From the NCBI GenBank assembly GCA_964016885.1, contig OZ024743.1, positions 126,683,919 through 126,747,918 on the forward strand: DNA of 64,000 nucleotides, in the 5' to 3' direction. The notes under the pieces are model-generated. The model was not told the origin of the DNA, searched no databases, and was given only the letters and a program-made list of their open reading frames with translations. Each line of letters opens with the position of its first letter. The stretch's first letter is position 1. Made by a program: the position numbers and the translations under genes. This document shows, in pieces, positions 9,591 through 19,396 of this stretch. Origin of the DNA: Eledone cirrhosa (Eukaryota; Mollusca; Cephalopoda; Octopoda; Eledonidae).

Positions 9591-10124
9591 TATGTAGAGA
9601 ATGTATTCGTGAAATCAAAAGAGTCCTTATGCAATGTGAAGTATCATTTAAGGATACTGAAAACCTGCATCTCTCGGAGACAAATCACCAAAGTTAAGGT
9701 GTCTTCTGCCTGACTTGTCACTCTACATTGAATTACGTATAGAAGTACCATGAATATCTCCCTCAGACTCTGTTGAACAAACAGAGAGAAAGTAGAGAAA
9801 TCTCTCGATAAACCCGTTTTTAGATTATCCTTCTTGTGTATGGTTCTGAAATAAACATGAAAATCATCAATGGTGGGATTTGATTAGGGAACGTAAAGTA
9901 CATCGTTTTATATGGAGTCCACAGGGTGTAGCAGAGATATGTTTTCCAACTGAGGGTGTAGATTTCTTCTTTTCTTAATATATATTTCTCAACTACATAT
10001 ACTTGACATTTAGGAAGATATAGAGAGTCTAAAATGTTAGACATGTGACATACAGTAGAGATCGTGATGAAAATATAATAAGAAAAATCTGCATGAACAG
10101 TGTCTAAACAAACAAAATTAAAGA

Positions 10125-10196
10125 TGTGTCGGCCGGGAGTCGAACCCGGATCGACTGTTTGGAAGGCAATAATGCTAACCGTTACACCACCGAAGC
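10125..10196 (-). pseudogene. tRNA-Gly(UCC)-like copy, reverse strand
   Basis: The T arm and B box are perfect and the anticodon is TCC, but acceptor pairs 2-71 and 3-70 and the anticodon-stem closing pair are broken. The paralogue at 58092 differs at a few positions. Confidence 0.75.
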
Positions 10197-10332
10197 CTCA
10201 TGCAGACTCTATCCTCAGTTAAAGATACGAAACCATAGAAAATATTTGTGTCTACCAAAGCTGCTGCTTTAAGTTTTCTCTGAACTCAGTCATGTTTTCT
10301 ATACCTTCTCTTCTTTTTTATGATATATAAAT

Positions 10333-10590
10333 ATGTTAAATATTGGAAAGATCAAAGTATTTTATGTGATCTTTGTTGACTTCACGAAATCATTCGATAC
10401 AGAAATCAGACCATGCTATGTGGCTGGTACTCAGGTGACACAGAGTGAACTCCAGTTCTGAACACTTACATGCGGTAATGGAAGACAAACTGGGCTGCAT
10501 ACAAAATTACAACAAACATTCTCTATTTGTGTGTTGGCAATGTTCGAGGAGGCATTCTGTGCTCAACAGAAGGTAGCCGTATTGAAATAA
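10333..10590 (+). pseudogene. RT motif A fragment within inverted segment
   Basis: The frame from 10333 reads KVFYVIFVDFTKSFDTEIR. A stop interrupts it before the motif B region, and LAMFEEAFCAQ then appears near 10533-10565. It is the same fossil RT as at 8200-8530 but on the opposite strand, consistent with the inversion of the segment. Confidence 0.6.
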
Positions 10591-10649
10591 GACCTGATAT
10601 CAAACAACCTTTTCTCGGTAACTTGTTCTTCTACAGATCACCAATTCTA

Positions 10650-10704
10650 GAACCCGGATCGACTGCTTGGAAGGCAACCATGCTAACCTTTATACCACCG
10701 ACAC
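10650..10704 (-). pseudogene. tRNA-Gly-like copy lacking its 3' end
   Basis: Only the part from the 5' end to the start of the T loop matches. The 3' acceptor strand is replaced by unrelated sequence. The anticodon TCC is kept. Confidence 0.8.
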
Positions 10705-11447
10705 CTCATACAAACTCTACCATCACTTAAAGATACTGATCTATAGAAAATATTTGTGTCTACCAAAGCTGCTGCTTTAAGTTTCCTCTCAACTCGTCAT
10801 GTTTCCTATACCTTCTCTTCTCTGTATGATATATAAATATGTTAAATATTGGAAAGGACAAAGAATTGTATGTGGTCTTAGTTGACATATAGAAATTAGG
10901 TCGTGCTGTGTGGCTGGTACTGAGAGTGTTTTGATACCCAGAAAAAAGTACCCTATTCATTGCTCTCTGGTATGAGAGCTTATGTCATACAATTTGAGTT
11001 CCAGTTCTGAACAATTACATGTTGTAATGGGAGGCAAGCTGGGCTGGAAGCAAAATTACAAAAAAAAAAAATTCAAGGAAACATTCTGCTGTAAACTGAA
11101 GGTAGCCACGTTGAGATGAGAGTTAATATTAAATTACCTTTCCACCTGACCTGTTAACTTGTTCTTCTACAGATATCGTCTTAAATGACAGCGGTTGAGT
11201 GTGTCATTGTTGGTACGTGGTTTCCTTTCTTTTTCTTGTTTTTCCGGATAACCAACAGTTCTTGCCATTTGTCATCATGTCCACGAGATATATTTGAGAT
11301 ATATTTCGCAACTGATTTACTAGAATTTGACGTTTTCCTTTTACCTGTGCCATTTCTCTCTTTTATTGGAATTATGAAAAAAAAAAAAGAAATCTTATGA
11401 TTGAAAAGACAAAGCATCTCCATAAAATATATATAAAAAAATAAGCA

Positions 11448-11519
11448 AGCGTCGGCCGGGAGTCGAACCCGGATCGATTGCTCGTAAGGTAACAATGCTA
11501 ACCGCTGCATCACCGACGA
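11448..11519 (-). pseudogene. tRNA-Gly-like body with TAC anticodon
   Basis: The T arm and B box are intact, but the anticodon loop is CTTACGA, so the anticodon position reads TAC (valine type). The D arm is disrupted (GATGCAGCGG). Most likely a decayed copy. Confidence 0.7.
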
Positions 11520-12356
11520 CTCTTGCACAGATATGTTAGAGTATTGTACACGAGCATTAATATATGTTTATTCAATTCATATGTGTTAATGTCTATGTAT
11601 ATGTTCGAGTTTGTGTATATGAAAAGCAAGCGTACTTCTTGTACATATTAGGCGTGTGTAGAGAATGCTTTCGTGAAATCAAAAGAGTCCATATGCAATG
11701 TGCTGAATCATTTAAGGATACTGAAACTCTTCATCCCTCGGAGACAAAACACTGAATTTGTGGTGTCATTTGCCCGTCTTCTCATTCTCCATTCAAATCC
11801 AGGAAGAAGTACTGTGCTTTTCTTTCTCTGTTGAGCAACCAGAGAGCAAGTAGAGAAATCTCTTGATAAAAAATCTGTATTTATATTATCCTTCTTGTGT
11901 TATGGGTTCTCAAATAAATATGAAAAGCATCACTGGTGGGATATCGGAACGTAAAGTACACAAGTGAAGTCCACAACATGTCCACAAGATTTCTCCACGT
12001 ATTCTCTGTTTGCTCAACAGAGTCAGGAGGGGAAATTAATGGTATTTCTACACGGAATTCAATGCTGAGTGAAAGGGCAAAAGGCACTAAGAATTTGATG
12101 TTTTGGTCTGAGAGATGCAGAGGTTCAGTATCCTTAAATAAAACAACACATTGCATAAGGATTCTTTTGATTTCACTAAGTGGTTATTATCTACTATAAA
12201 CACACATACCCACAAACATAAACTCGAACACATACATAGACATTAACACATGTAATGAATAACCATATATTAATGCTCGTGTACAATAGTGTAACTTATC
12301 TATTTATCATAGAAGGAAAAGAAGGAGAAAAATGATTGAATTCGGCAAAAAACTTT

Positions 12357-12390
12357 GTCAACCAAACCTTGTCAACAAGGTTTGGTTGAC
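12357..12390. repeat. Perfect hairpin, 15-bp arms, 4-nt loop
   Basis: The arm GTCAACCAAACCTTG is followed by TCAA and then its exact reverse complement. The paralogous position in super-unit 2 (about 59555-59575) keeps only one arm. Confidence 0.9.
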
Positions 12391-12440
12391 AAAGACTTTC
12401 TATTGTTTAGAATATTTAAATGATCCTGTTCGTTAAAAGG

Positions 12441-12512
12441 ATGTCGGTAGTGTAACGGTTAGCATGGTTTCTTTCATAGCAATTGTTCGTGGTTCGACAC
12501 CCGGCCGACTTA
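12441..12512 (+). pseudogene. tRNA-Gly-like copy with TCA in anticodon position
   Basis: The length is 72 nt and the T arm is nearly intact (GTTCGACACC), but the anticodon loop reads TTTCATA, placing TCA at 34-36. Acceptor pairs 1-72 and 2-71 are lost. A long T run follows at about 12514-12528. Probably decayed and not a suppressor tRNA. Confidence 0.7.
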
Positions 12513-12786
12513 CTTTTTTTTTTTTTTTATTTTAATTTCTCTTTCTTGATTAAATTTGTCTTTTTAATGATACCATTTGTTTTTCTTTGTAATTCAAATG
12601 AAATAGGGAAAGGGCAGATGTAAAAAAAGTATCAAATTCTACATCAGCTGCGAATATATCTAAGACACATCTCATGGACATAATGAAAAATGGCGTAATT
12701 TACATTCCGAGATCAAATCCCACCAGTTGTGTCGCTGAAATTTTTTTGAGACACCATATGCAAGATGGATGACGTGAAGACGAGGA

Positions 12787-13077
12787 TTATCGAGGAATTT
12801 CTCTGTTTATCTCATTGTGGCTACCTCCAGTTATGCAGAATGCTTCCTCCAACATTGCAAACACACAAAGGGATAATTTCGTTTTTCTGGGTATCAAAAC
12901 CCTATGAGTACCAGCCATATGATACGACCTGGTATCTGTATCGAATGATTTGTTGAAGTCAACAAAGACTACATACAATGCTTTGTTATTTCTAAAGAGA
13001 AAACTTAAAGCAGCAGCTTTGCTAGACACAAACATTTTGTATAGTTCAATATCTTTAAATGATGGCAATGTTGGCAT
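12787..13077 (-). pseudogene. RT fragment with internal deletion
   Basis: The frame reads ALYVVFVDFNKSFDTDTR (motif A) and then, by a deletion of the motif B region, LCVFAMLEEAFC. The paralogue at 59898-60146 has the same deletion, so the deletion is older than the duplication. Confidence 0.6.
13054..13060 (+). promoter_or_regulatory. TATA-like TTTAAAT upstream of the tRNA gene
   Basis: TTTAAAT lies 27 to 21 nt before the tRNA start. The same heptamer is at the same distance before most A copies (for example 23610-23616 and 27394-27400). Such AT boxes at about -30 assist Pol III initiation at tRNA genes in several animals. A role here is inference. Confidence 0.5.
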
Positions 13078-13080
13078 GAG

Positions 13081-13152
13081 GCGTCGGTGGTGTAACGGTT
13101 AGCATGGTTGCCTTCCAAGCAGTCGATCCGGGTTCGACTCCCGGCCGACGCA
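13081..13152 (+). tRNA. trnG-UCC: tRNA-Gly(UCC), consensus copy
   Basis: This is the reference copy. It has a perfect 7-bp acceptor stem GCGTCGG/CCGACGC, D arm, anticodon stem GTTGC/GCAGT with loop CTTCCAA (anticodon TCC, reads GGA), and T arm CCGGG/CCCGG with TTCGACT. The A box TGGTGTAACGG and B box GGTTCGACTCC are intact. The discriminator A73 is encoded. There is no intron. It closely resembles animal tRNA-Gly(UCC). The gene lies just left of the Helitron insertion. Confidence 0.95.
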
Positions 13153-13157
13153 TTTTT
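13153..13157 (+). terminator. Pol III T5 terminator
   Basis: Five T residues follow the tRNA directly. The same T5 follows nearly every A copy, which fits efficient Pol III termination. Confidence 0.8.
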
Positions 13158-13299
13158 AATTTTGTTTGTTTAGACACTCTTCATGCAGAATTTATGTTCA
13201 TAACGATTTCTACTGCATGTTACATGTCTAACATTTTAGACTATCTATCTATTTACTACTAAAACTCTGATCTTGCGTGCTTGCTTGCTTGTCTGTTAT

Positions 13300-13480
13300 G
13301 TAATACAGCCAAAAGGGCGTATAATGGGTAAATACTTTGAAAGCAAGTTGCCTCTGAAATGGGAATACAAATTGAATTAAACAAGTTTCGCGAAAATCTG
13401 ACCCCGGGTTCCCGAGATTTGCGGGTTTTGGGGGTACCTTCGTAAATAGCCACAACGGTGCATACTGGGAAAATACCTCG
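13300..13480. repeat. Helitron subterminal repeat, left copy
   Basis: The block AACAAGTTTCGCGAAAAT, then GGGTTCCCGAGATTTGCGGG and GGGGGTACCTTCGTAAATAG, recurs in diverged form at 18855-18990 near the 3' end, with two adjacent sub-blocks in swapped order. Shorter traces occur at 13500-13570 and 14041-14100. Confidence 0.7.
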
Positions 13481-13991
13481 AAATTAACATAACCCTGCAA
13501 AACTTCGTAAATAGCCAAAACATTGCATAATGACAAAATACTCTGAATTAAACAAGTTTGACGTAAATCGCACATGGACAATATTTTCAATTTTCCAAAA
13601 ATAGCAAGGAATTCATTTAAATTCAATTTATCTTATTTTATAATGAATATCGAAAGAAATAATCCATTTGTTTTTTGGTTGTCCATTCTGTAGGTAAGAG
13701 AGACAGAGAGGGGGTGAGAGGGAGAAAGAGAGAGAGTGAGGGGATGAGAGAGAGGGGGGATGACAGATAGGGAAAGAGACAGCGTCCTTAACTTTATTTA
13801 TTTTAACTCTCCCCTCTATCCATAACGTTATTTCTTTCTCTCTCTTTCACAGTTATACTGCCACCGTGTGTATCTGTATCTGTATGTGTGCCAGTGCATG
13901 TGTTTACGTACTTAGAGACATGTGTGTGTGTGTATGTGTGTGTAACAGTACTTAAGTTAGAGACATATAGATATATTTATATATACATATA

Positions 13992-13993
<2 letters not shown>

Positions 13994-14036
<43 letters not shown>
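13994..14036. repeat. (TG)n microsatellite inside the Helitron
   Basis: About 40 nt of TG repeat, in the long non-coding 5' part of the element (13248-14758), which otherwise holds only AT-rich sequence. Confidence 0.95.
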
Positions 14037-14038
<2 letters not shown>

Positions 14039-14489
14039 GATACCTTCGTAAAGTGATATAACCCCGAAATGGGGATAAAACAGGTTTGACGTAAATCGAC
14101 ATAAAAATATTTCTCGAATGATGAAAATAGTTTAATAATTATTAAAAAAAGATTTTTCAGAGATTTCTCAGTGAATATGATTTCAAAACTACAAGTTGTT
14201 TGTATTTCAAGTATCTATATTTCAGCTTTCTTTAAACAGACGATATTTTAATTATCAGAAAAGCATTAAGTGAATATCACTGAAAAATACCAGTTGGTGT
14301 TATACAGTAGGTATTTATATTTTTGCTTTTGTTAAAAAGAATATTTCAATTATTTAGAAATATTTTAAAGTGAATTTGATTTTACAAATAGCTTTATTTA
14401 CATAGACAGTATCTTCATTTAAAAAAAAATTATTTTCAAGTGAATACGATGGAAAAAAATATTTCTTGGTATATTTAAAAAATATTCTT

Positions 14490-14526
14490 AAGTCACTTAA
14501 GTGACTTAAGTGACTTAAGTGACTTG
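14490..14526. repeat. Short tandem repeat of a 9-nt near-palindrome
   Basis: About four copies of TTAAGTGAC stand in a row. Because the motif pairs with itself (GTCACTTAAGTGAC), the tract can form nested hairpins. Confidence 0.85.
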
Positions 14527-14758
14527 AAAAATACAAATTATTTGTACACTGAGTATATATATTTCAGCTTTCTTTAAACAGAATATTTTAATTATTAATA
14601 AGTATTTTTTAAGTGAATATGATTTGAAAAATATGAGTTGTTTAAACAGATAATATTTTCATTATTTAGAAATATTTTTAAATGATGATTTAAAAAAAAA
14701 ATTTATTGAGGTAATAGGAATTTTTTCTAAGGTGAATACGATTTTCGATTCTTAAATA

Positions 14759-15230
14759 ATGCCTCGACGAAGAAAAAAGAAAACATCTGGTTGGTCTATC
14801 GATAGTGGAAAGAAAGCACGGCTAAGGACAGCCGAAGAAGGTGAGCAAGATAGTGGTCAACGCAAACAAGATCGGGACAGGCATGCGAATAGAAGGATCG
14901 ATGAGACTGATAAAGCAGGGGCTGCGCGTCTGGCGGAACAGAGGGAAAGAGACAGAAGCAGGAGAGATCATGAATCGGATGGTCGGAGAGCTGAGCATCT
15001 GGCGGAACAGAAGGAAAGAGACAGAAGCAGGAGAGATCATGAATCGGATGGTCGAAGAGCTGAGCCCTCTGGCGGAACAGAAGGAAAGAGACAGAAGAAG
15101 GAGAGATCATGAATCGGACGCTCGGAGAACTGAACAACTTTGCCAACAAACCATTAGGGATAGAGCAAGGAGAGTTCAACGACGTGACCTCTCTGCTGAT
15201 GTTGGACAGATGAATAAGATCTGTCTGTTG
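14759..15230 (+). pseudogene. Helitron protein N-terminus with charged repeats
   Basis: Starting MPRRRKKKTSGW, the frame carries about three copies of a charged repeat (LAEQKERDRSRRDHESDGRR, about 27 residues each). Such Arg/Glu-rich repeats are common at the N-terminus of Helitron Rep-helicase proteins. A one-base shift near 15068 moves the last repeat and the following RDRARRVQRRDLSADVGQMN into another frame. The role of this region is unknown; it may be coiled-coil or nucleic-acid-binding. Confidence 0.7.
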
Positions 15231-15237
15231 TCATGCA

Positions 15238-16048
15238 ATGCTTTTTCATGGTGAAACTGCTAACTTTTGCTGTATGAATGGAAAAGTCAGGTTGGAGAAT
15301 CTGCAGCCTTTACCCCAGGAACTTCACAGTTTATTTAGTACTGATCAACCTAGGGCAAACGAGTTCAGGAAGAACCTCAGACAATACAACTGCCTGTTCC
15401 AAATGACATCTTTTGGGGCCGAAGAAGTTCGTTCCTCAAGGAGTGGATGGAATCCTTCTATCGTTATTCATGGTCAAATTCACCATTACATCGGTTCCTT
15501 AATCCCTAATCCCAACGAACAACCCCAATTTCTTCAAATTTACTTCTTGGATCCTCAGGATAGTGTTGATTTGAGGATCAGGATACTCCATAACGATGGC
15601 ATTCAGCGCGACATAATTGTTTCCACTTTTGGCACAAGGCCAGCAATTATCCCAGTGCATTACTGGTACTTTATTTTATCGACTCCGTAAGGATGAAAGG
15701 CAAAGTTAACCTCGGCAGGATTTGAACTCAGACCGCAAAGGGACGTAACTATGCTGGAAAGCATGGCGTCCGACCCTCTACCGATACTGCCAATCCACCG
15801 CCCTTTGATTATTGGAAATAATACTCAGACAATATAACCCTTACGTTGCTTCATTTCGAATGACAAAAGAACAAATTAAAAATATTCCCGAAGCTTCGAT
15901 TATTATTGATCCTGATAGGAGACCAGCAATGGAACATGAGAGAAGATTTAATGCACAAACTGAAAACGAAGTTGCCGTTATTATACAAAACAGCACCGAA
16001 CTTCAAGCAAAAGCACGGCACATTGTGTTGAAAGAAAAAGGGTCATGA
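15238..16048 (+). pseudogene. Helitron Rep-helicase N-terminal region, split by a SINE
   Basis: The frame 15238-15615 reads CCMNGKVRLENLQPLPQEL, NLRQYNCLFQMTSFGA, IHGQIHHYIGSLIP and FLQIYFLDPQDSVDLRI. This is the usual 'CC..GKV.LP.L', 'IR.YN..F.FTS.GA', 'QG..YH.IGSL.P' and 'F.QLYI.D' series upstream of the Rep domain. A reverse-oriented SINE sits at 15618-15808, and the protein resumes with LRQYNPYVASFR and ends at ARHIVLKEKG. The next expected block, the Helitron_like_N HUH nuclease with its HxH and Tyr motifs, is absent. Confidence 0.8.
15618..15808 (-). mobile_element. tRNA-derived SINE inserted in the Helitron coding region
   Basis: This is the reverse complement of the SINE body and head: CACAAGGCCAGCAATTA, CCGTAAGGATGAAAGGCAAA and the B-box complement GGATTTGAACTC. 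I saw no convincing target duplication. The insertion is younger than the Helitron protein it splits. Confidence 0.85.
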
Positions 16049-16540
16049 AAGAGGGTCGTGAATTGGTGCTGAAGTACATGATCCACGGTCCGAATTGCTC
16101 TAAATTGGAAAGACGGAACGTGCAGTAAGCGGTACCCTAAGCCTTTCAATGAATATACATTGTGTGGAGAGGACTCTTATCCTGTGTACAGAAGACGGTT
16201 TCCAGGAATGGGAGGATTTGAGGGGCACCAAGAAGGAAGGGGAAGCCGAAATATAACTTCGGAATGGGTGCTTCCCTACAATATGAAACTATTAAAACTG
16301 TTCAACTGCCACCTAAACGTAGAGATGTACTCTTCCTAGAAATCGATCAAATACGTTATCAAATATACCATAAAGGGCAGTGATCAGGCAATGTTTGGAG
16401 TGAACAGGGAAGATGAGATAATACAGTATTTAACAGAAAGATATATCGGTCCTTCAGAAGCTGTTGCCTTGGTACTTGGATTTCCAATTCATGAGAGAGA
16501 ACCGGCCGTAGGAAAATTAAATCTTCATTCGGGTTAATCC
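16049..16540 (+). pseudogene. Helitron region between Rep and helicase, HUH domain deleted
   Basis: Directly after RHIVLKEKG the sequence jumps to ELVLKYMIHGPNC, KRYPKPFNEYTLCGEDSYPV (about 16130-16192, several frames) and ITSEWVLPYNMKLLKLFNCH. These are blocks that normally lie C-terminal to the HUH nuclease. Some 300 or more residues containing HxH and the catalytic Tyr are therefore missing. Further frames give GSDQAMFGVNREDEIIQYL and VLGFPIHEREPAVGKLNLH, the linker before the helicase. Confidence 0.7.
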
Positions 16541-16599
16541 TGCTGTTAAAGTAAACAATAACATGGCTAAGACGACTCTTGGATCTTTGCGATCGCGAT

Positions 16600-17260
16600 C
16601 CGTTTGCAAACACATTGTATTATGCCGATGTGCCAAAGTTTTACACTTGGAGTAATAAGAGATGGGAAAGGAGAAAGGTGGGGAAAACAGTTGAGCAGTA
16701 TCCAGGGATTTTTGAGGCGAACGTTTTGGGACGAGTATAGACTGTTTCTCCACGAAGTGGTAACCTGTATTATTTAAGACTCCCTCTGCATCACGTCAAA
16801 GGGCCAGTATCCTTCAACTCTTTGAAAATGTGTGATGGAGAACTGCCATTATTCAAATACGTCTGCAGAGAGAAAGGTTTGCTTCAATCGGATGATCATT
16901 GGCAGCAGACTCTGGAAGATGCTGAGGGAACAAGGCTTCCCAAAACCATGAGAGATCTATTCATTGTGCTCCTCAAAAATACGGAAATTGACAATTCCAG
17001 TGCTTTATGGGTTCGATTTAAGCATTCGCTGTCTGAGGATTACCTTCAAATAGAAAAAAGTGCTACCAGAAACTCCAACCTTTTGATTAGCGAGAGACAT
17101 TATGATCAATGTCTTCTGTATTTTGAAGACAAACTTAATGACCTGGGCCAAATAATATTGTTGCTAATCAGGATATTGGCAATTAGGAGTTATTGCATGA
17201 ATTGCAATAACCAGAGAAGAGCAGCGACGATTTGTAGAAGAGACGGAGCCTCTATTGAAT
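16600..17260 (+). pseudogene. Helitron helicase-proximal linker
   Basis: Starting near 16613, YYADVPKFYTWSNKRWERR and VGRVYTVSPRSGNLYYLR-like pieces (with stops) lead to the open frame 16822-17262. There CDGELPLFKYVCREKGLLQS and DDHWQQTLEDA match the 'RTVNG....TF..AC...GLL..D..W...L.EA' block common to Helitron and Pif1-like eukaryotic transposon proteins. A short frame break near 17150-17255 separates it from the helicase. Confidence 0.75.
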
Positions 17261-18576
17261 AGTGAACAAAAACACGCGTATGACTTCGTTTGTAACAGTT
17301 TAGAGACGAACACATCTGTATTGATTTTCATTGACGCTCCAGGTGGAACAGGAAAAACATTCCTGATTAACTTAATTCTTTCAAAAGTCAGGGGAAACGG
17401 TGACGTGGCTATTGCTGTTGCGTCATCTGGCATTGCCGCAACACTGATGCCTGGTGGAAGAACAGCGCATTCTAGGTTCAAAATACCGATAGTAGTGAAA
17501 GAAAATGGTCTGTGCAACATTGATAAAAATTCAAAGATGGCAAACCTCTTCCAGCATACAAGGCTGATTGTTTGGGATGAGTGTCCTATGATTCGGAGGG
17601 AAAGCTTCGAAGCTGTTGACGTCACTCTGCGTGACATATGCGACAACAATGAGGCATTCGTGGAATTTTGACAATTTGCTGTGGCGATTTCCGTCAGCTT
17701 CTTCCGGTAGTGAAAAGGGGAAATGAAGCGGGCGTGGAAAACGCCTGCATTAAAAAATCCAACTTATGGCGAAGCTTCAAAAGATTTCAGTTGAAGACAA
17801 ACATGCGATTGGGTGGGGGAGCAGGAGACTATTCACAGTTCCTATTGGATATTGGAGAAGATAAGATAAAAAAAACTGAAAATGAGGAAATTATTTTGCC
17901 AAAAGAAATGGTTCTCCAAGCAACAACTATGGAAGAATGTATTGATTTCATCTACCCCTCATTCGACAATCCAGCTGAAGTGTTTTCGAATAATTGCATC
18001 TTAGTACCTCTCAATGAAATGATGAGAAGCATCAATTCCACCTGTATCAGACGCTTCCCTGGAACCATAAAGGAGTACCGATCCTATAATTCTGTGAGTG
18101 ATGGTGCCAATGCCACTCATTTCACGACTGAATTCCTTGATTCGGTTGAACTGTCAGGACTGCCACCACAAAACCTGGAATTGAAAAAAGGATCGCCAAT
18201 AATTCTTATGAGAAACTTGAATCCTCCAAGGCATTGTAATGGAACGCGCATGATCGTGGAAGAACTGTACGACAATCTCATAGTAGCAAGAATCAACACT
18301 GCTGCTTTCAGAAATGCGATCGTTATGATACCTAGAATAAGAATTAATCTATCCGAAGGTGAGGATATCCCTTTGCAGCGAAGCCAATTCCCAGTTTAAT
18401 CGTGCTTTGCTATGACTATGACTATGGTTTATCTGAAACGACCTGTATTCCAACACGGTCAACTGTATGTAGCCCTTAGCCGCGGAAAACGAAAAAAAAA
18501 TGTCAGAGTGTTTCTGAAGGATACCCAGTCAACTAAGAATGGTGTCATCAAAAGCATTCTTTTGAACAAACTGTAA
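17255..18576 (+). pseudogene. Helitron Pif1-type DNA helicase, frameshifted
   Basis: SF1B helicase motifs appear in order. They are SEQKHAYD (Q-like region), Walker A DAPGGTGKTF (about 17332-17361), motif Ia AVASSGIAATLMPGGRTAHS, Walker B IVWDECPM (about 17567-17590), motif III CCGDFRQLLPVV (about 17674-17709), motif IV LKTNMR (about 17792-17809), and motif VI HGQLYVALSRG (about 18454-18486), ending at the stop 18574-18576. Frameshifts at about 17668 and 18399 break it. The protein would unwind DNA during rolling-circle transposition. The catalytic residues GKT, DE and R are still visible, so decay is recent or light in this domain. Confidence 0.88.
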
Positions 18577-19370
18577 CAGCGTAAATATGAGAAAATGTTG
18601 ATTCCGACGTCAGAAAATGAAAGGAAAAGGAAAAACTAAGACAAGTAAGAATAATTTCTTTCAAAATTTTGTAAATAAAACCAGCTTTTCATTAACATTG
18701 CAACTTTTTAAGCAGAAAAATCTTTCAGAACAAACAGTCAAGCATCCATAGAGATATAGAAAAAAGAATTTTGAAGTGGAGTGATTGGATAGCTATTAGT
18801 GAAAAATGATTTGATATTTTCTTTGTGAAAATACTTGTGAATAATACAGTGAAAAGACAAGTTTCGCGTAATTCGGACCACGGGTTCCCGAGATACGCGG
18901 GTTTTTTCGGGTACCTTTATAAATAGCCAAATCAGCGCATAATAGGAAAATTCTTTGAAAGTAAGGTACCATTGACATGTGAATACAAACGCAGATAGTG
19001 GTTGTGTGTGAGAGAGAGAGGGGGGGGGGGAGCTGGTGGTTTTTGTTGAATGAAATTATGACAGGTGACTTCAAAGAATTGAATACAGCATTACTGTATC
19101 TAGCTTGAATTTGGTGACTGAATATTAAGTTATATGTATCTTATAACTTGTGTTAGGACAGGATGTATGTGTGTGCGTGTGTCTGTAACCAGTGTATATA
19201 GGCCACAGACACCCACACACACAAACATATATATATATATATATATACACACACGTACATATACACACACATACACGTATATAGATATATATTGGCTTTC
19301 CAATGCCATTTTACATTATATACATTTTGTGTATAGTTTAATTATTTAAAAATTATTTTTAAGTGAACAT
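18577..19370. other. Helitron 3' non-coding region
   Basis: No gene is present. It contains the right subterminal repeat (18855-18990), a GA tract with a G run (19010-19030), and (TA)n and (CA)n-like tracts (19205-19290) before the terminal hairpin. Confidence 0.75.
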
Positions 19371-19396
19371 GACCCAACGGGTCACGTGTGGTCTAG
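19371..19396 (+). other. Helitron 3' terminal hairpin and CTAG end
   Basis: GACCC-AAC-GGGTC forms a 5-bp stem. The element ends with CTAG after a further 9 nt, and host sequence TATCTTCTAAAAC follows. This structure is the rolling-circle termination signal of Helitrons. Confidence 0.92.

Larger units (their letters stand above)
8851..11960 (-). repeat. Inverted segment 1 of the array
   Basis: From 8851 the unit sequence runs in reverse orientation. The plus-strand flank CAAGTATAAGT (8840-8850) is joined directly to the reverse complement of the tRNA 5' half. Reverse-oriented tRNA-like copies follow at 9283, 10125, 10650 and 11448. Plus orientation resumes at about 11960. Near-identical segments start at 56820 and 63280. 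Confidence 0.85.
13248..19396 (+). mobile_element. Helitron rolling-circle transposon, complete ends, internally decayed
   Basis: The 5' end is TCTATTTACTACT, preceded by host A. The 3' end is CTAG (19393-19396), followed by host T. The hairpin GACCC-AAC-GGGTC (19371-19383) lies 9 nt before CTAG. This is the diagnostic Helitron structure: 5' TC, 3' hairpin plus CTRR, insertion between A and T, no target duplication. The empty site can be read from paralogous units (GACTATCTATATCTGCC at 60359-60375), which matches the sequence formed by joining 13247 to 19397. The 6149-bp element encodes an RRAE-repeat N-terminus and a Pif1-type helicase, but the HUH nuclease region is deleted and a SINE interrupts it. 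It would not be autonomous. Confidence 0.92.
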
